A stretch of 64,000 nucleotides of DNA from positions 1,736,001-1,800,000 of the forward strand of contig NZ_CP042436.1 in assembly GCF_007971025.1 (NCBI RefSeq), read 5' to 3'. Below, one piece after another: positions 1-7,240 of the stretch. The notes beneath the pieces are model-generated. The model did not search any database and had not been told where the DNA came from. It worked only from the letters and a program-made list of their open reading frames with translations. This stretch comes from Mucilaginibacter ginsenosidivorans. Its GTDB lineage: Bacteria; Bacteroidota; Bacteroidia; Sphingobacteriales; Sphingobacteriaceae. The position numbers and the translations under genes are program-made. Position 1 is the first letter of the stretch. Each line of letters opens with the position of its first letter.

Positions 1-142
1 GGTCGCGGCGGATCTCGGCGAGGGCTTGCAGGGGCTCGGTGGCGGTGCCGGCGAGTTCGAGGCCGGGGGTCCGGCGGATGTAGCCGGCCAGGATTTCGAG
101 GGCATGGGGTTCGTCGTCGACGATATAAACGGTGGTTTTCAT
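1..142 (-). CDS. LytTR-type response regulator, N-terminal part only
   Basis: The reverse strand opens with ATG at 142 and reads a typical receiver-domain start: MKTTVYIVDDEPHALEIL, with the acidic pair (D9, D10) that binds Mg2+ for phosphotransfer. The reading frame is open to the window edge, so the phospho-accepting Asp and the output domain are not visible. The start overlaps the stop of the upstream LytS-like kinase gene by ATGA, so the two are translationally coupled and the protein is its expected partner. A LytTR DNA-binding output domain is likely from that pairing but is inference. Confidence 0.85.
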   Translation of the reverse strand, partial: MKTTVYIVDDEPHALEILAGYIRRTPGLELAGTATEPLQALAEIRRD

Positions 143-1230
143 AAGTACAGGTTTAAGCGGAGTTCATAGGTGTCCGGGTTTTCGCTGATGTCCAGCGTAT
201 GGCGGCCGGGGTAGGACTGTTCGAGGCGGATGCGGGTGTTTTTGAGGCCGGTGTGGTCTTCCCGGGCCGGGCCGGGGCGTTTCCGGTGGTTGCGGCTGTG
301 GAAGAGGAGCTGGTTCTCCCGGCAGGAGATGTGCAGGCTGGCGGGCCTGGCGGGGTCGGTCAGCAGGCCGTGTTTGAACAGGTTCTCGGCCAGGGTCAGG
401 AGGAGCAGGGGAATGATGGCGGCGGGGTTTTGCCCGGGTTCGGCCCGGTAGTCCAGGTAGCATTGGCCGTCGTAGCGGAGCCGGCTGATCTCGATGAGTT
501 TGCCGATATGCTCCAGCTCGCGGTCGAGGGGGATCTTAGCGCCGGGTTCGCCGGCTTCGAGGCTGTAACGCAGTAGGTCCGACAGGAGGAGGACGCCTTT
601 TGCGGCTTCGCCGGAGGTGGCGGCGACGCGGCTGTAAATAAAATTGAGGGTGTTGAACAGCAAATGGGGGTTAAGTTGCTGCCGGTAGTAGGCTTGCTGG
701 GCGGCGGCGAGGCGGACTTCGAGCCTGGCGCGGTCGCGTTCGCCAAGGAGGCGTGCGTTTTCCAGTTCGAGGGCGCGGTGTCTTAAGCGGCTGATAAAGG
801 CGATGGACCAGGTCAGGGTGGACAGGCCGATAAAATACAGCGAACGGTGCAGGTCCCAGAGGCTGCTGACCAGTGCCTGGCGGGCGGTCATGGGGCGGCT
901 GATGGTCACGAGTTGGTTGGCCCCGTACTTCAGTGCGAGGCAGGCGGCGAGCTCGGCGAGGGTGAGCGCGACGGCGGGCAGGTAACGGCGGCGCTGTTCG
1001 CGGATGGTGTAGCGCAGCAGGAACCAGTGGCTGTAGAAAAGGGCGATGTTGAGGGTATAATAGAGGATGCTGAGTCGCAGGGTGGTGATGCTCGGGGTGG
1101 TCAGGATCACGGCGGCCTGCTCGTACGCGATGAAGGCGCACCAGGCGAGGATCTGGACGGGGATGCCCGGCCGGGGGAGGAAAAGTTCCCCGTGATTTTC
1201 AGGTTGGCGCGTGGTTCCTGCTGTTTGCAT
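139..1230 (-). CDS. LytS-family sensor histidine kinase (His_kinase domain)
   Basis: This 363-residue membrane kinase has about four hydrophobic segments in residues 26-147 and a short coiled linker (about 150-180). The His_kinase domain follows, with the motif QQLNPHLLFNTLN placing the phospho-accepting histidine at H189. An ATP-binding N-box-like segment, AENLFKHG, lies at 281-288, and a GLKNTRIRL segment near the end corresponds to the G-box region. This is the usual layout of the four-helix membrane kinases common in Bacteroidota. No periplasmic sensor domain of any size is present, so the signal is probably sensed in or at the membrane. It overlaps the response-regulator gene by 4 bases and must act with it. 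The ligand and regulon are unknown. Confidence 0.92.
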   Translation of the reverse strand: MQTAGTTRQPENHGELFLPRPGIPVQILAWCAFIAYEQAAVILTTPSITTLRLSILYYTLNIALFYSHWFLLRYTIREQRRRYLPAVALTLAELAACLALKYGANQLVTISRPMTARQALVSSLWDLHRSLYFIGLSTLTWSIAFISRLRHRALELENARLLGERDRARLEVRLAAAQQAYYRQQLNPHLLFNTLNFIYSRVAATSGEAAKGVLLLSDLLRYSLEAGEPGAKIPLDRELEHIGKLIEISRLRYDGQCYLDYRAEPGQNPAAIIPLLLLTLAENLFKHGLLTDPARPASLHISCRENQLLFHSRNHRKRPGPAREDHTGLKNTRIRLEQSYPGRHTLDISENPDTYELRLNLYL

Positions 1231-1303
1231 AGGGCATGTGGTCGTTGGTCAGAATTTGTTGCCTGCTCAAAAGAAAAAAGATAATATCGTAAAAAAAGAT
1301 GAT

Positions 1304-1459
1304 ATGAAAGCGAAAAAATTAACACAAAAACCGGCGGAGCGGCTGTACCAGTATCATCCGTCGGTTAAAGCGGCTATTTTGGGAACGACGTCGCCCTGCT
1401 CGGACCCGACTACCTTGTGCGGGACGGTTTACACGACGACGCATCTGAAGATGCATTGA
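1304..1459 (+). CDS. possible 51-residue Thr/Cys-rich peptide (RiPP-precursor-like)
   Basis: ATG at 1304 follows an A-rich leader of the kind Bacteroidota ribosomes favour. The reading frame gives a Lys-rich start (MKAKKLTQKPAERLYQYHP) and then a tail rich in Thr, Ser and Cys (segments TTSPCSDPTTLCGT and VYTTTH). A basic or amphipathic leader followed by a short Ser/Thr/Cys-rich core resembles class I lanthipeptide precursors of Bacteroidota. No lanthipeptide dehydratase, cyclase or peptidase transporter lies in the window, and there is no clear GG cleavage site. It sits just before the RteC-like gene on the same strand (19-base gap). It may be a genuine small peptide or a chance reading frame. 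Confidence 0.4.
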   Translation: MKAKKLTQKPAERLYQYHPSVKAAILGTTSPCSDPTTLCGTVYTTTHLKMH

Positions 1460-1478
1460 GCAAAGCCGGAGGTGGGTT

Positions 1479-2636
1479 GTGCCGGGTGGGGATGCGCCAT
1501 GTTTTTTTGAGCTTGCTGACCTGCTGCTGCGGGACGCCGGGGAACCTGGTGTGCCGGCCAGGGGGGAGGCCTTAGCGGGCATGGGCGCATTGCGTGCGGC
1601 GGGGCTTGCCTTCCGGGTGGAGCTTCAGCAACGGCTGTTGAACGGAGCCGCGGGCGATGGCCTGCGGCTTTTTTTGCGGCAGCAGCTGCGGGCGGTGACG
1701 GAGCTGGGTTTCCGGATGGAGGCGGTGGTTCCGGCGGGGGTAAGCGAGTTGGAGGGTTGCCGGGTGCTGGAAGCGGAACTTGGGGCGGTCTCGGATTTGT
1801 TGCTGGACGGCGGGGCTTTGGATGCCGGCGGCGAACTGCCGGCCTACCCGGCTTATGGGCGGCAGCTTATGGGTGGCCTCGGGGCTCCGGTGGAGGACCT
1901 GTTGTCGTTGCTGGATACGGGGGGTGTCGATGCGGCCTTATGCGGTTGTGTGCGGGGCTACCTGTCGTATATGCGGGGGGCGGGGGTGCTGCACCGGCCG
2001 GCTTACCGGGACCTGGCTTATTTCCGGGGCCTGGTGCGTTTGCTGGAACCGCTGGGGAGGCACCCGGCGGGGGACAGGGAAGGGTTTCTGCGGGAGGAGC
2101 TGCTCCGCCATAATTTTAATCATTTGGGTTTTCTTTTGTACCTGCAGGCGCGGGAGCGGTGCGCCGTGGCGGCCGGGGAGGCTGCGGATGGGGTTTTGCC
2201 GGAGGCCGGGGGCGCGGTGCTGTTCCGGGAGGGGCCGCCTTATGACCCGGGGCTGCCGGGGATCCGGGAGCTGTTTTACCGCTGGCTGCGGGAATGGCGG
2301 GCGGGGACGGTTCCGGCTGCGGCGGAGCCGGTGGCTGCGGTCACTAAACTGAAGCTGGACCTGTCGGTGGCGCACCTGGCCTGTTTGCTGCGGGCGATGC
2401 ACGAGGCGGGGGCGATCGGGATGCCGCTGGCGGATCTGTTCCGGGCGGTGCCGGGCTGTTTTAGCAGCCGGCGGCGGGGGGATATCTCGGCGGGGAGTTT
2501 TAATAAGGAGTTTTACAGCGCGAGCCAGTTCACGGCGGCGCGGGTGCGGGATCTGCTCCTGCGCATGGCGGGCCTGATCAGCGCGCGTTATTTCCCGGCC
2601 ATGGCTGCCATAATGTTAACCATCCTTTGGCGCTGA
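1479..2636 (+). CDS. RteC-like conserved Bacteroidota protein
   Basis: This is a 385-residue soluble, helix-rich protein with no signal peptide. The C-terminal third (about 285-370) reads KLKLDLSVAHLACLLRAMHEAG, then a spacer, then DISAGSFNKEFYSASQ and VRDLLLRMAGLI. That layout resembles the end of RteC, the regulator of conjugative-transposon excision in Bacteroides, and of RteC-like proteins scattered outside transposons. The similarity is by eye only. The start is uncertain: the frame opens at GTG 1479 behind a GGAGG-like stretch, and the first in-frame ATG is at 1581. No transposon genes are nearby. The 3' end overlaps the convergent small gene at 2578-2808 by 59 bases. Confidence 0.6.
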   Translation: MPGGDAPCFFELADLLLRDAGEPGVPARGEALAGMGALRAAGLAFRVELQQRLLNGAAGDGLRLFLRQQLRAVTELGFRMEAVVPAGVSELEGCRVLEAELGAVSDLLLDGGALDAGGELPAYPAYGRQLMGGLGAPVEDLLSLLDTGGVDAALCGCVRGYLSYMRGAGVLHRPAYRDLAYFRGLVRLLEPLGRHPAGDREGFLREELLRHNFNHLGFLLYLQARERCAVAAGEAADGVLPEAGGAVLFREGPPYDPGLPGIRELFYRWLREWRAGTVPAAAEPVAAVTKLKLDLSVAHLACLLRAMHEAGAIGMPLADLFRAVPGCFSSRRRGDISAGSFNKEFYSASQFTAARVRDLLLRMAGLISARYFPAMAAIMLTILWR

Positions 2637-2808
2637 GGTAGGTGGTCAGTTCTTCGAGCCACAAATAGCTGAATCTTTCTTTTTTCAGGATCGCGGCGGG
2701 CGTGCAGTCGAGGATGTCCTGCAGGCAACGGAAACCCATGTCGCCGGAACGCGCGAGGAAGTCGGGGCTGAATGCCAGTTGGTTAAGGGGCTGCTGCAGG
2801 GTGTCCAT
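2578..2808 (-). CDS. small helix-hairpin-helix protein resembling the RNA polymerase alpha C-terminal domain
   Basis: The gene encodes 76 residues. The central part, LQDILDCTPAAILKKERFSYLWLEELTTYL (split here for reading as LQDILDCTPAAILKK and ERFSYLWLEELTTYL), has the spacing of the alpha-CTD signature, in which a first helix is followed by a turn with a Phe/Leu-rich second helix that packs on DNA or protein. Free-standing alpha-CTD-like small proteins are frequent hypotheticals in Bacteroidota. The gene is tail-to-tail with the RteC-like gene and overlaps its last 59 bases. A weak -7-like TACCTTTA lies about 20 bases before the ATG. The function is unknown; a role in transcription is inferred from the fold alone. 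Confidence 0.6.
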   Translation of the reverse strand: MDTLQQPLNQLAFSPDFLARSGDMGFRCLQDILDCTPAAILKKERFSYLWLEELTTYLSAKGWLTLWQPWPGNNAR

Positions 2809-2914
2809 GGTCCTTTGGTGGCTGCGTAAAGGTAGGTGAAAATTTGTTATGTTCCTAATAAGCGGGTGCGGATAAGCGGTATAAATTGAGGGCGCTTTTC
2901 GGTTAATTTACGGC

Positions 2915-3178
2915 ATGGCGAAAAAATCCATCCCGGCGGACAAGGAAGATGAGGAGCTGCTGCGTCGCTTTGCGGCACGTGTGAAGGCCTTGCGGAAGGC
3001 GCAGGGTTTCCCGGATTACGAGGATTTTGCGAATGCCAGGGGCCTGAACCGTTCGCAGTACGGGCGCTATGAACGTGGTGTTTCGGATATTCGCCTGACA
3101 ACGTTATTGAAGGTGATCAGGGGCCTGGGGGTGACGCCGGCTGAGTTTTTCAGCGAGGGTTTCGATGCGCCGGGTTAA
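2915..3178 (+). CDS. XRE-family helix-turn-helix regulator
   Basis: This 87-residue protein is almost entirely one HTH_3-like domain. Helices run from about residue 12 (LLRRFAARVKALRKAQGF) through the recognition region (DFANARGLNRSQYGRYERGV) to TTLLKVIRGLGVTPAEFF, the typical XRE end. The size suits a one-domain regulator that acts as a dimer. Its targets are unknown. It ends in TAA followed 49 bases later by a terminator hairpin. The last 22 codons and the terminator exist a second time, slightly mutated, at 32947-33100, so this locus has been partly copied. Confidence 0.88.
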   Translation: MAKKSIPADKEDEELLRRFAARVKALRKAQGFPDYEDFANARGLNRSQYGRYERGVSDIRLTTLLKVIRGLGVTPAEFFSEGFDAPG

Positions 3179-3265
3179 CGCCGGGGGTGCAACAGTCCGT
3201 TCTTTTGGAATCAATTTAAATTGCTGGCAGCGGGTCCTGGGTTGGGGAGCCGCTGTTTCTTTTTG
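3112..3265 (+). repeat. direct repeat copy A: 3' end of XRE gene plus terminator
   Basis: These 154 bases recur in the same orientation at 32947-33100 with about six differences by manual alignment (3118, 3119, 3122, 3127, 3155 and about 3186). The shared block covers the last codons of the XRE gene, its TAA, about 50 bases of untranslated sequence and the terminator. Similarity stops sharply at 3265 on the right and fades left of 3112. The offset is a constant 29,835 bases with no indel. Confidence 0.9.
3228..3264 (+). terminator. intrinsic terminator after the XRE gene
   Basis: The stem CAGCGG (3228-3233) pairs with CCGCTG (3250-3255), with an inner TCC/GGA pairing across the loop, followed at once by TTTCTTTTT (3256-3264). 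This is a standard Rho-independent layout on the plus strand. The same hairpin is preserved in the duplicate copy. Confidence 0.75.
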
Positions 3266-3343
3266 ATGGGTTCCGGGGCGGCGTTGGGCACAGGCTATGC
3301 CGTTTGGCCGGTACCTGCAGGTTGACGAAAACGGGTATTCCGC

Positions 3344-5395
3344 ATGCCTGAATTGCGGATTTTTTTGCACTTTAGGGCTGTGAAGCGCCTGATCCTTTTC
3401 TCTTTTCTTTTTGTTAGTGTGCTGCGCGGCGCGGCGCAGGGTATCGTGCAGGATTGTGTGCTGGGGCAGGCGCTGCAGCAGACGGTGAACTATTGTTCTG
3501 CGGCGGGGGAGTTTTCCAATAATAACAAGCATAAATCGATGTGGTTCGTCTTTAAGGCGACGGCGCATGATGTGAATATCAGTGTGAGCAGCCTGGGGCT
3601 CAGCGGGGGGCTGGCTTCGCCGGTGGTCAGATTGTACAGCGACTGCAGCGGGACGGAGCTGGTGGGGAGCAGTATCGCGGGGGCGGCGCTGACCTCGTTG
3701 TATAAGGGGGGGCTGATCATCGGCGCGACGTATTACCTGCAGGTGACGGGGGACCAGGGGCAGCTGGGGGTTTTCAGCCTGTGCCTGAATAACTATAACC
3801 CGGTGGTGAAGCCGGGGCAGGATTGTGCGACGGCTTCGGTGCTGTGTACGACGGAGGCGATCTCGCAGCAGGACGTGACGGGTGCGGGTGCGGATAATGA
3901 TGAGGCGAAGGGGACCTGCCTGAGCGTGGCGGGGCAGGCCTCGGAGGCGAACAGCGCCTGGTACAAGTGGCAGGCGGCGAACAGCGGGACGCTGGTGTTC
4001 ACGATCACGCCTTCGGACACGCGGGATGATATCGACTGGGTGTTGTTTGACCTGGGTACGACGGGGGATTGCTCGGGGGTGCGGGCGGCGAACGCTATCC
4101 GCTGTAAGGCGGGGGCGGGGGTGGATGTGACGGATTGCCCGGGGGATAAGCCTTACTATAAGACAGGGTTGGACTTCGGGGAAACGGATGTGTCAGAGCC
4201 GCCGGGCTGCGGGCAGGGGCAGAACGGGAAGCTGGCGTTTTTAACGATGCAGCAGGGGCACTTCTATGCGCTGCTGATCAACAACTTTTCATCGGGTAAC
4301 AATGGTTTCAGCCTGGCGTTCACGGATGAGGCGGGGAAGGCGGGGACGGGCCTTTTCGCGGGGCCGCAGCCGGTGATCGGGGTAACAGCCCCGCCGGATT
4401 GTACGGAGGCGCCGCAATATGTGTTTACGAGTAAATCGGTGAATTATACGTCGCTGCAGTGGTCTTTCGGCGAGGGGGCGAGCCCGGCAGGGGGCTCCGG
4501 GGAGGGGCCGTTCGCGGTATCTTACGCGATGCCGGGGCCGAAAACGGTGACGCTGGAGGCGGGGGGCGCGGGGGGCTGCACGGTGGTGGCGGTGGAGTCG
4601 CTGCTGGTCAGGATGAAGCCGGCTTTGCCGGTGATCTCGGTCAATAAGGCGCAGTTTTGTGTGGGTGATACGCTGCGGCTGGAGACGGCGGCGCTGGAGG
4701 GCGCTTCCTACGCCTGGTCGGGGCCGGGTGGGTTCCGCTCGGCGGAGCGGGTGGTGGCCCTGCCGGTGACGGGAGCGGGGGTGGCGGGCGTTTATGCGCT
4801 GGTGGTGACGCGATACGGGTGTGAAAGCGGGGCAGCTTCGGTGGTGGTGCCGGCGCCGCTGGTAACGCCGGTGGCGGCGTTTACGACGGACCCGCTGCAC
4901 GCGGAGGCGCTGTACCCGCCGCTGACGGTGAATTTTATAAACGGGTCTTCGGGGGCGGACCGCTATGCCTGGGATTTCGGGGACGGGACGGTTTCTCCGG
5001 AGGTGAACCCGGTGCATGTCTACACGCGGAAGGGGGACTATGCGGTGCGGCTGACGGCTTACAACAGCGGGGGCTGCAGCGCGTCGGCGCTGGTGAGCGG
5101 GGTGGCCTCGGTCCGGGACAATAACTATGTGTTTATACCGAACGGGATCAGCCCGAACGGGGATGGGAAGAATGATGATTTCCGGGTGGTGATGACGAAT
5201 ATCCGTTCGTTTCATGTGTATATCTATGACCGCTGGGGGTCTTTGCTGTTCGAATCGGGGGATATCAGTCATCACTGGGATGGGACTTACCGGGGCAGGG
5301 TGGTGCCGCAGGGCACCTATTATTATAAGATCGAGGCGGTTGGTGAGGACGGGGAGCTGCTGCGGCGTTCGGGTTATGTGGCGGTGGCGCTGTAG
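3344..5395 (+). CDS. secreted PKD-domain protein with gliding-motility (type B T9SS) C-terminal domain
   Basis: This 683-residue cell-surface protein has a signal peptide (KRLILFSFLFVSVLRGAAQ) that begins at residue 14. GTG at 3380 would give a cleaner start than the ATG at 3344 used here. Two jelly-roll-like regions follow (about 35-150 and 158-330; the second has WYKWQAANSGTLVFTITPS). After them come Ig/PKD-like domains (about 345-420, 425-500) and a clear PKD domain (about 505-590, YAWDFGDGTVSPEVNPVHVY). The last 85 residues form the CHU_C/gliding-motility domain (FIPNGISPNGDGKNDDF, YDRWGSLLFES, GTYYYKIE), the sorting signal for type B T9SS export. It converges on a PorP/SprF gene, the family that handles such substrates. 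It is probably an adhesin; no enzyme motif is visible. Confidence 0.93.
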   Translation: MPELRIFLHFRAVKRLILFSFLFVSVLRGAAQGIVQDCVLGQALQQTVNYCSAAGEFSNNNKHKSMWFVFKATAHDVNISVSSLGLSGGLASPVVRLYSDCSGTELVGSSIAGAALTSLYKGGLIIGATYYLQVTGDQGQLGVFSLCLNNYNPVVKPGQDCATASVLCTTEAISQQDVTGAGADNDEAKGTCLSVAGQASEANSAWYKWQAANSGTLVFTITPSDTRDDIDWVLFDLGTTGDCSGVRAANAIRCKAGAGVDVTDCPGDKPYYKTGLDFGETDVSEPPGCGQGQNGKLAFLTMQQGHFYALLINNFSSGNNGFSLAFTDEAGKAGTGLFAGPQPVIGVTAPPDCTEAPQYVFTSKSVNYTSLQWSFGEGASPAGGSGEGPFAVSYAMPGPKTVTLEAGGAGGCTVVAVESLLVRMKPALPVISVNKAQFCVGDTLRLETAALEGASYAWSGPGGFRSAERVVALPVTGAGVAGVYALVVTRYGCESGAASVVVPAPLVTPVAAFTTDPLHAEALYPPLTVNFINGSSGADRYAWDFGDGTVSPEVNPVHVYTRKGDYAVRLTAYNSGGCSASALVSGVASVRDNNYVFIPNGISPNGDGKNDDFRVVMTNIRSFHVYIYDRWGSLLFESGDISHHWDGTYRGRVVPQGTYYYKIEAVGEDGELLRRSGYVAVAL

Positions 5396-5430
5396 TCCGG
5401 TGCGGGCGGGTAGTTCAGCGGTTGAGGGTG

Positions 5431-6432
5431 TTAAAAGGTGTGCTCGGGGCAGAGCACGCGGTTGCGGTTGTTGAGCAGGAGGGTGAGGACGATCTCGTGG
5501 CTGCCGGTGTTGACGTTGCGCAGGGCGGAGGTGTTGTAATCGTAGGCATAGGCGATGTTGAGGAGGGGGCTGATGTTGAGGCCGGCGAGGCCGGCGAGGC
5601 CGTCACGGTCGCGGTAGCTGGCGCCGATCCAGAAGCGGTTGCCGAAGGCGGCTTTCAGGCTGAGGTCGACGGATGGGGGGAGGGGGCGGATGACTTTGAG
5701 CATGGCGGAGGGGATGAGGGCAAGGTCGTCGGTGATGAGGCATTTGAGGCCGGCGGTGAGGAACCAGTTGACGGTGCCGGCGGGTGTGGCGGCGGTGCCG
5801 TTGCCGGCTTGCGCGGGCAGGAGTTGCTGGGCGGAGAGGCCGATGAAGGTGGTTGGGCTGTAGGCCCAGAGGCCGGCGCCGATGGCGGGGCGCCAGTGGT
5901 TGCCGGCGGCGTTGAGGAAAGCGGGGTCGCCGGGGTCGGTGAGGCTGAGTTTTGCGGGGTCGAGGTTAAAGTTTTGGAAGCCGGCCTGGAGGCCGAGGGC
6001 GAGGTTCCAGGTTTGGCTGAGGCCGAGGTGGTAGGCGTAGGAGGCGGCGATATCGGTGGTGGTGTAGGGGCCGGCCTGGTCGGAGAGGAGCTGGAGGCCG
6101 ATGCCATGGTGGGCGGGGGAGGCCTGGTAGGTTTCGGGGTAATAGCGGCTGTAGGGGTTGCTGCCGGTGGGGCCGGGGGTGTTGATGAATTCGCGGCCGA
6201 TGGGGGCGCTGAGGCTGAGGTAGCTGGTGACGGGTGCGCCGTCGAGGCCGGTCCACTGGCTGCGGTAGGCGGCTTTCGCTTCAATGTAGTTCTCGATGCC
6301 GGTGACGGCGGGGTTGAGCAGTTGCTGGTTGAGGAGGTATTGGGTGTACTGAGGTTTTTGCTGGGCGGAGGTGGAAAAAACTATAAAAAGGAAGTAACGG
6401 AAGAGTAGTGATTTCCTAAAAATTTGTTTCAT
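5431..6432 (-). CDS. PorP/SprF family type IX secretion outer-membrane protein
   Basis: The gene encodes 333 residues with a signal peptide (up to about SAQQ, residue 25). It then shows the family hallmark QYLLNQQLLNPAVTGIENY, a GLDGAPVTSYLSLSAPIG segment, and alternating beta strands to the end (AYDYNTSALRNVNTGSHEIVLT). Length and motifs fit PorP/SprF, a porin-like barrel that in gliding Bacteroidota is paired with particular type B T9SS substrates such as SprB. Its 3' end faces the CHU_C-domain gene 35 bases away, so they are likely a dedicated pair despite opposite strands. Start at ATG 6432 gives an ideal signal peptide. Confidence 0.93.
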   Translation of the reverse strand: MKQIFRKSLLFRYFLFIVFSTSAQQKPQYTQYLLNQQLLNPAVTGIENYIEAKAAYRSQWTGLDGAPVTSYLSLSAPIGREFINTPGPTGSNPYSRYYPETYQASPAHHGIGLQLLSDQAGPYTTTDIAASYAYHLGLSQTWNLALGLQAGFQNFNLDPAKLSLTDPGDPAFLNAAGNHWRPAIGAGLWAYSPTTFIGLSAQQLLPAQAGNGTAATPAGTVNWFLTAGLKCLITDDLALIPSAMLKVIRPLPPSVDLSLKAAFGNRFWIGASYRDRDGLAGLAGLNISPLLNIAYAYDYNTSALRNVNTGSHEIVLTLLLNNRNRVLCPEHTF

Positions 6433-6658
6433 CTAATTAACTCAGCATTTCTATACTTTCCAAATCCTACTATGAAAATAGCTTTTTGTTTGACATTAAT
6501 TACAATGAAAAACAAATCTCATTATATCGCCAGGCCAAAATATTAACTTAAAGATAGTTGACAATAACGTTTGACGGATTTTATTGTCTTGCAGATATTC
6601 ATCTGGTTAACATGGTAACAGTAACCCATGTGGTGCGAGGCAGTTTATTTATTCATAA

Positions 6659-6700
6659 GTACTCAGCCTCACCTGATACTCGAGTTAGTTGACTGAGTAC
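6659..6700. repeat. inverted repeat downstream of the immunity gene
   Basis: GTACTCAG (6659-6666) is the perfect complement of CTGAGTAC (6693-6700), and a second palindrome, ACTCGAGT (6678-6685), sits in the loop. It lies 8 bases beyond the stop codon of the immunity gene. There is no T-run after it on the minus strand, so it is a weak terminator candidate; it could also be a leftover recombination or attachment site at the edge of the toxin cassette. Confidence 0.5.
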
Positions 6701-6708
6701 GCCTAATT

Positions 6709-7239
6709 CTAAAAGATTAAGTTTTTAAAAAATCTTTTATAACTATCTCCACCTGCAAAAAAAGTACATTTATTGAGATATTCCATATTTTTTGCATAAT
6801 CATCAACTTCAATTATATCTTGTAAGCGAAGTGAGTACAGTTCAAGCAGTGGCAACAATGCAAGCAAAAATGAGTCGGTGTTGACTGCGCAACGATTTAA
6901 GACAGACCATTCGTCTCTATCATACTCAATCACTTCAGAAGTAACATCAACGAAAGCTAATTCAGAATAAGAACTTCCTGCAAAAATGTAACCTCCATTT
7001 TTATTCTTTATCTTCTCATAGAAGACAAAATCGCCAAAACTTATATATTGCGGATCGTAATTCCTAAATAATTCAAATATCAAACCAGTTAAATTAGTTG
7101 AAAGATAATCGTTCAATTTAGGATCAAGCTTATAGCCCTTGGTAATATAGTCAGGAATTTCATCGAAACCTGCCATCAATAATAATTCATCAGATGGCTT
7201 AATTTTTATCAATTCCTGTAAATACTCCTTAATTTTCAT
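6709..7239 (-). CDS. SUKH/SMI1-KNR4-like immunity protein, partner of the Rhs toxin
   Basis: This is a 176-residue cytoplasmic acidic protein. It starts with MKIKEYLQELIKIKPSDELL, where ATG 7239-7237 lies one base after the TAA of the Rhs gene. A longer frame back to 7338 would overlap the toxin and is less likely. The middle, FGDFVFYEKIKNKNGGYIFAG and SYSELAFVDVTSEVIEYDRDEW, then NTDSFLLALLPLLELY, follows the SUKH pattern: a WG-like region, a strand pair with an acidic site, and a C-terminal helix. SUKH proteins neutralise many nuclease toxins, including HNH types. Base composition is strongly AT-rich, unlike the upstream operon but like the toxin tip, so toxin and antitoxin arrived together. 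Family assignment is by pattern only. Confidence 0.75.
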   Translation of the reverse strand: MKIKEYLQELIKIKPSDELLLMAGFDEIPDYITKGYKLDPKLNDYLSTNLTGLIFELFRNYDPQYISFGDFVFYEKIKNKNGGYIFAGSSYSELAFVDVTSEVIEYDRDEWSVLNRCAVNTDSFLLALLPLLELYSLRLQDIIEVDDYAKNMEYLNKCTFFAGGDSYKRFFKNLIF

Positions 7240-7240
7240 A

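Noticed and set aside
4289..5275. 328-codon minus-strand frame opposite the CHU_C protein
   Set aside because: Arg/His/Pro-rich shadow of the PKD and gliding domains; the plus-strand protein has clear motifs.
5422..6408. 328-codon plus-strand frame opposite the PorP/SprF gene
   Set aside because: Very low complexity (Gly, Val, Glu, Ala), antisense to a well-supported gene.
6433..6708. A second (orphan) immunity gene in the AT-rich gap behind the cassette
   Set aside because: All frames are broken by stops within a few dozen codons; only an inverted repeat is visible.
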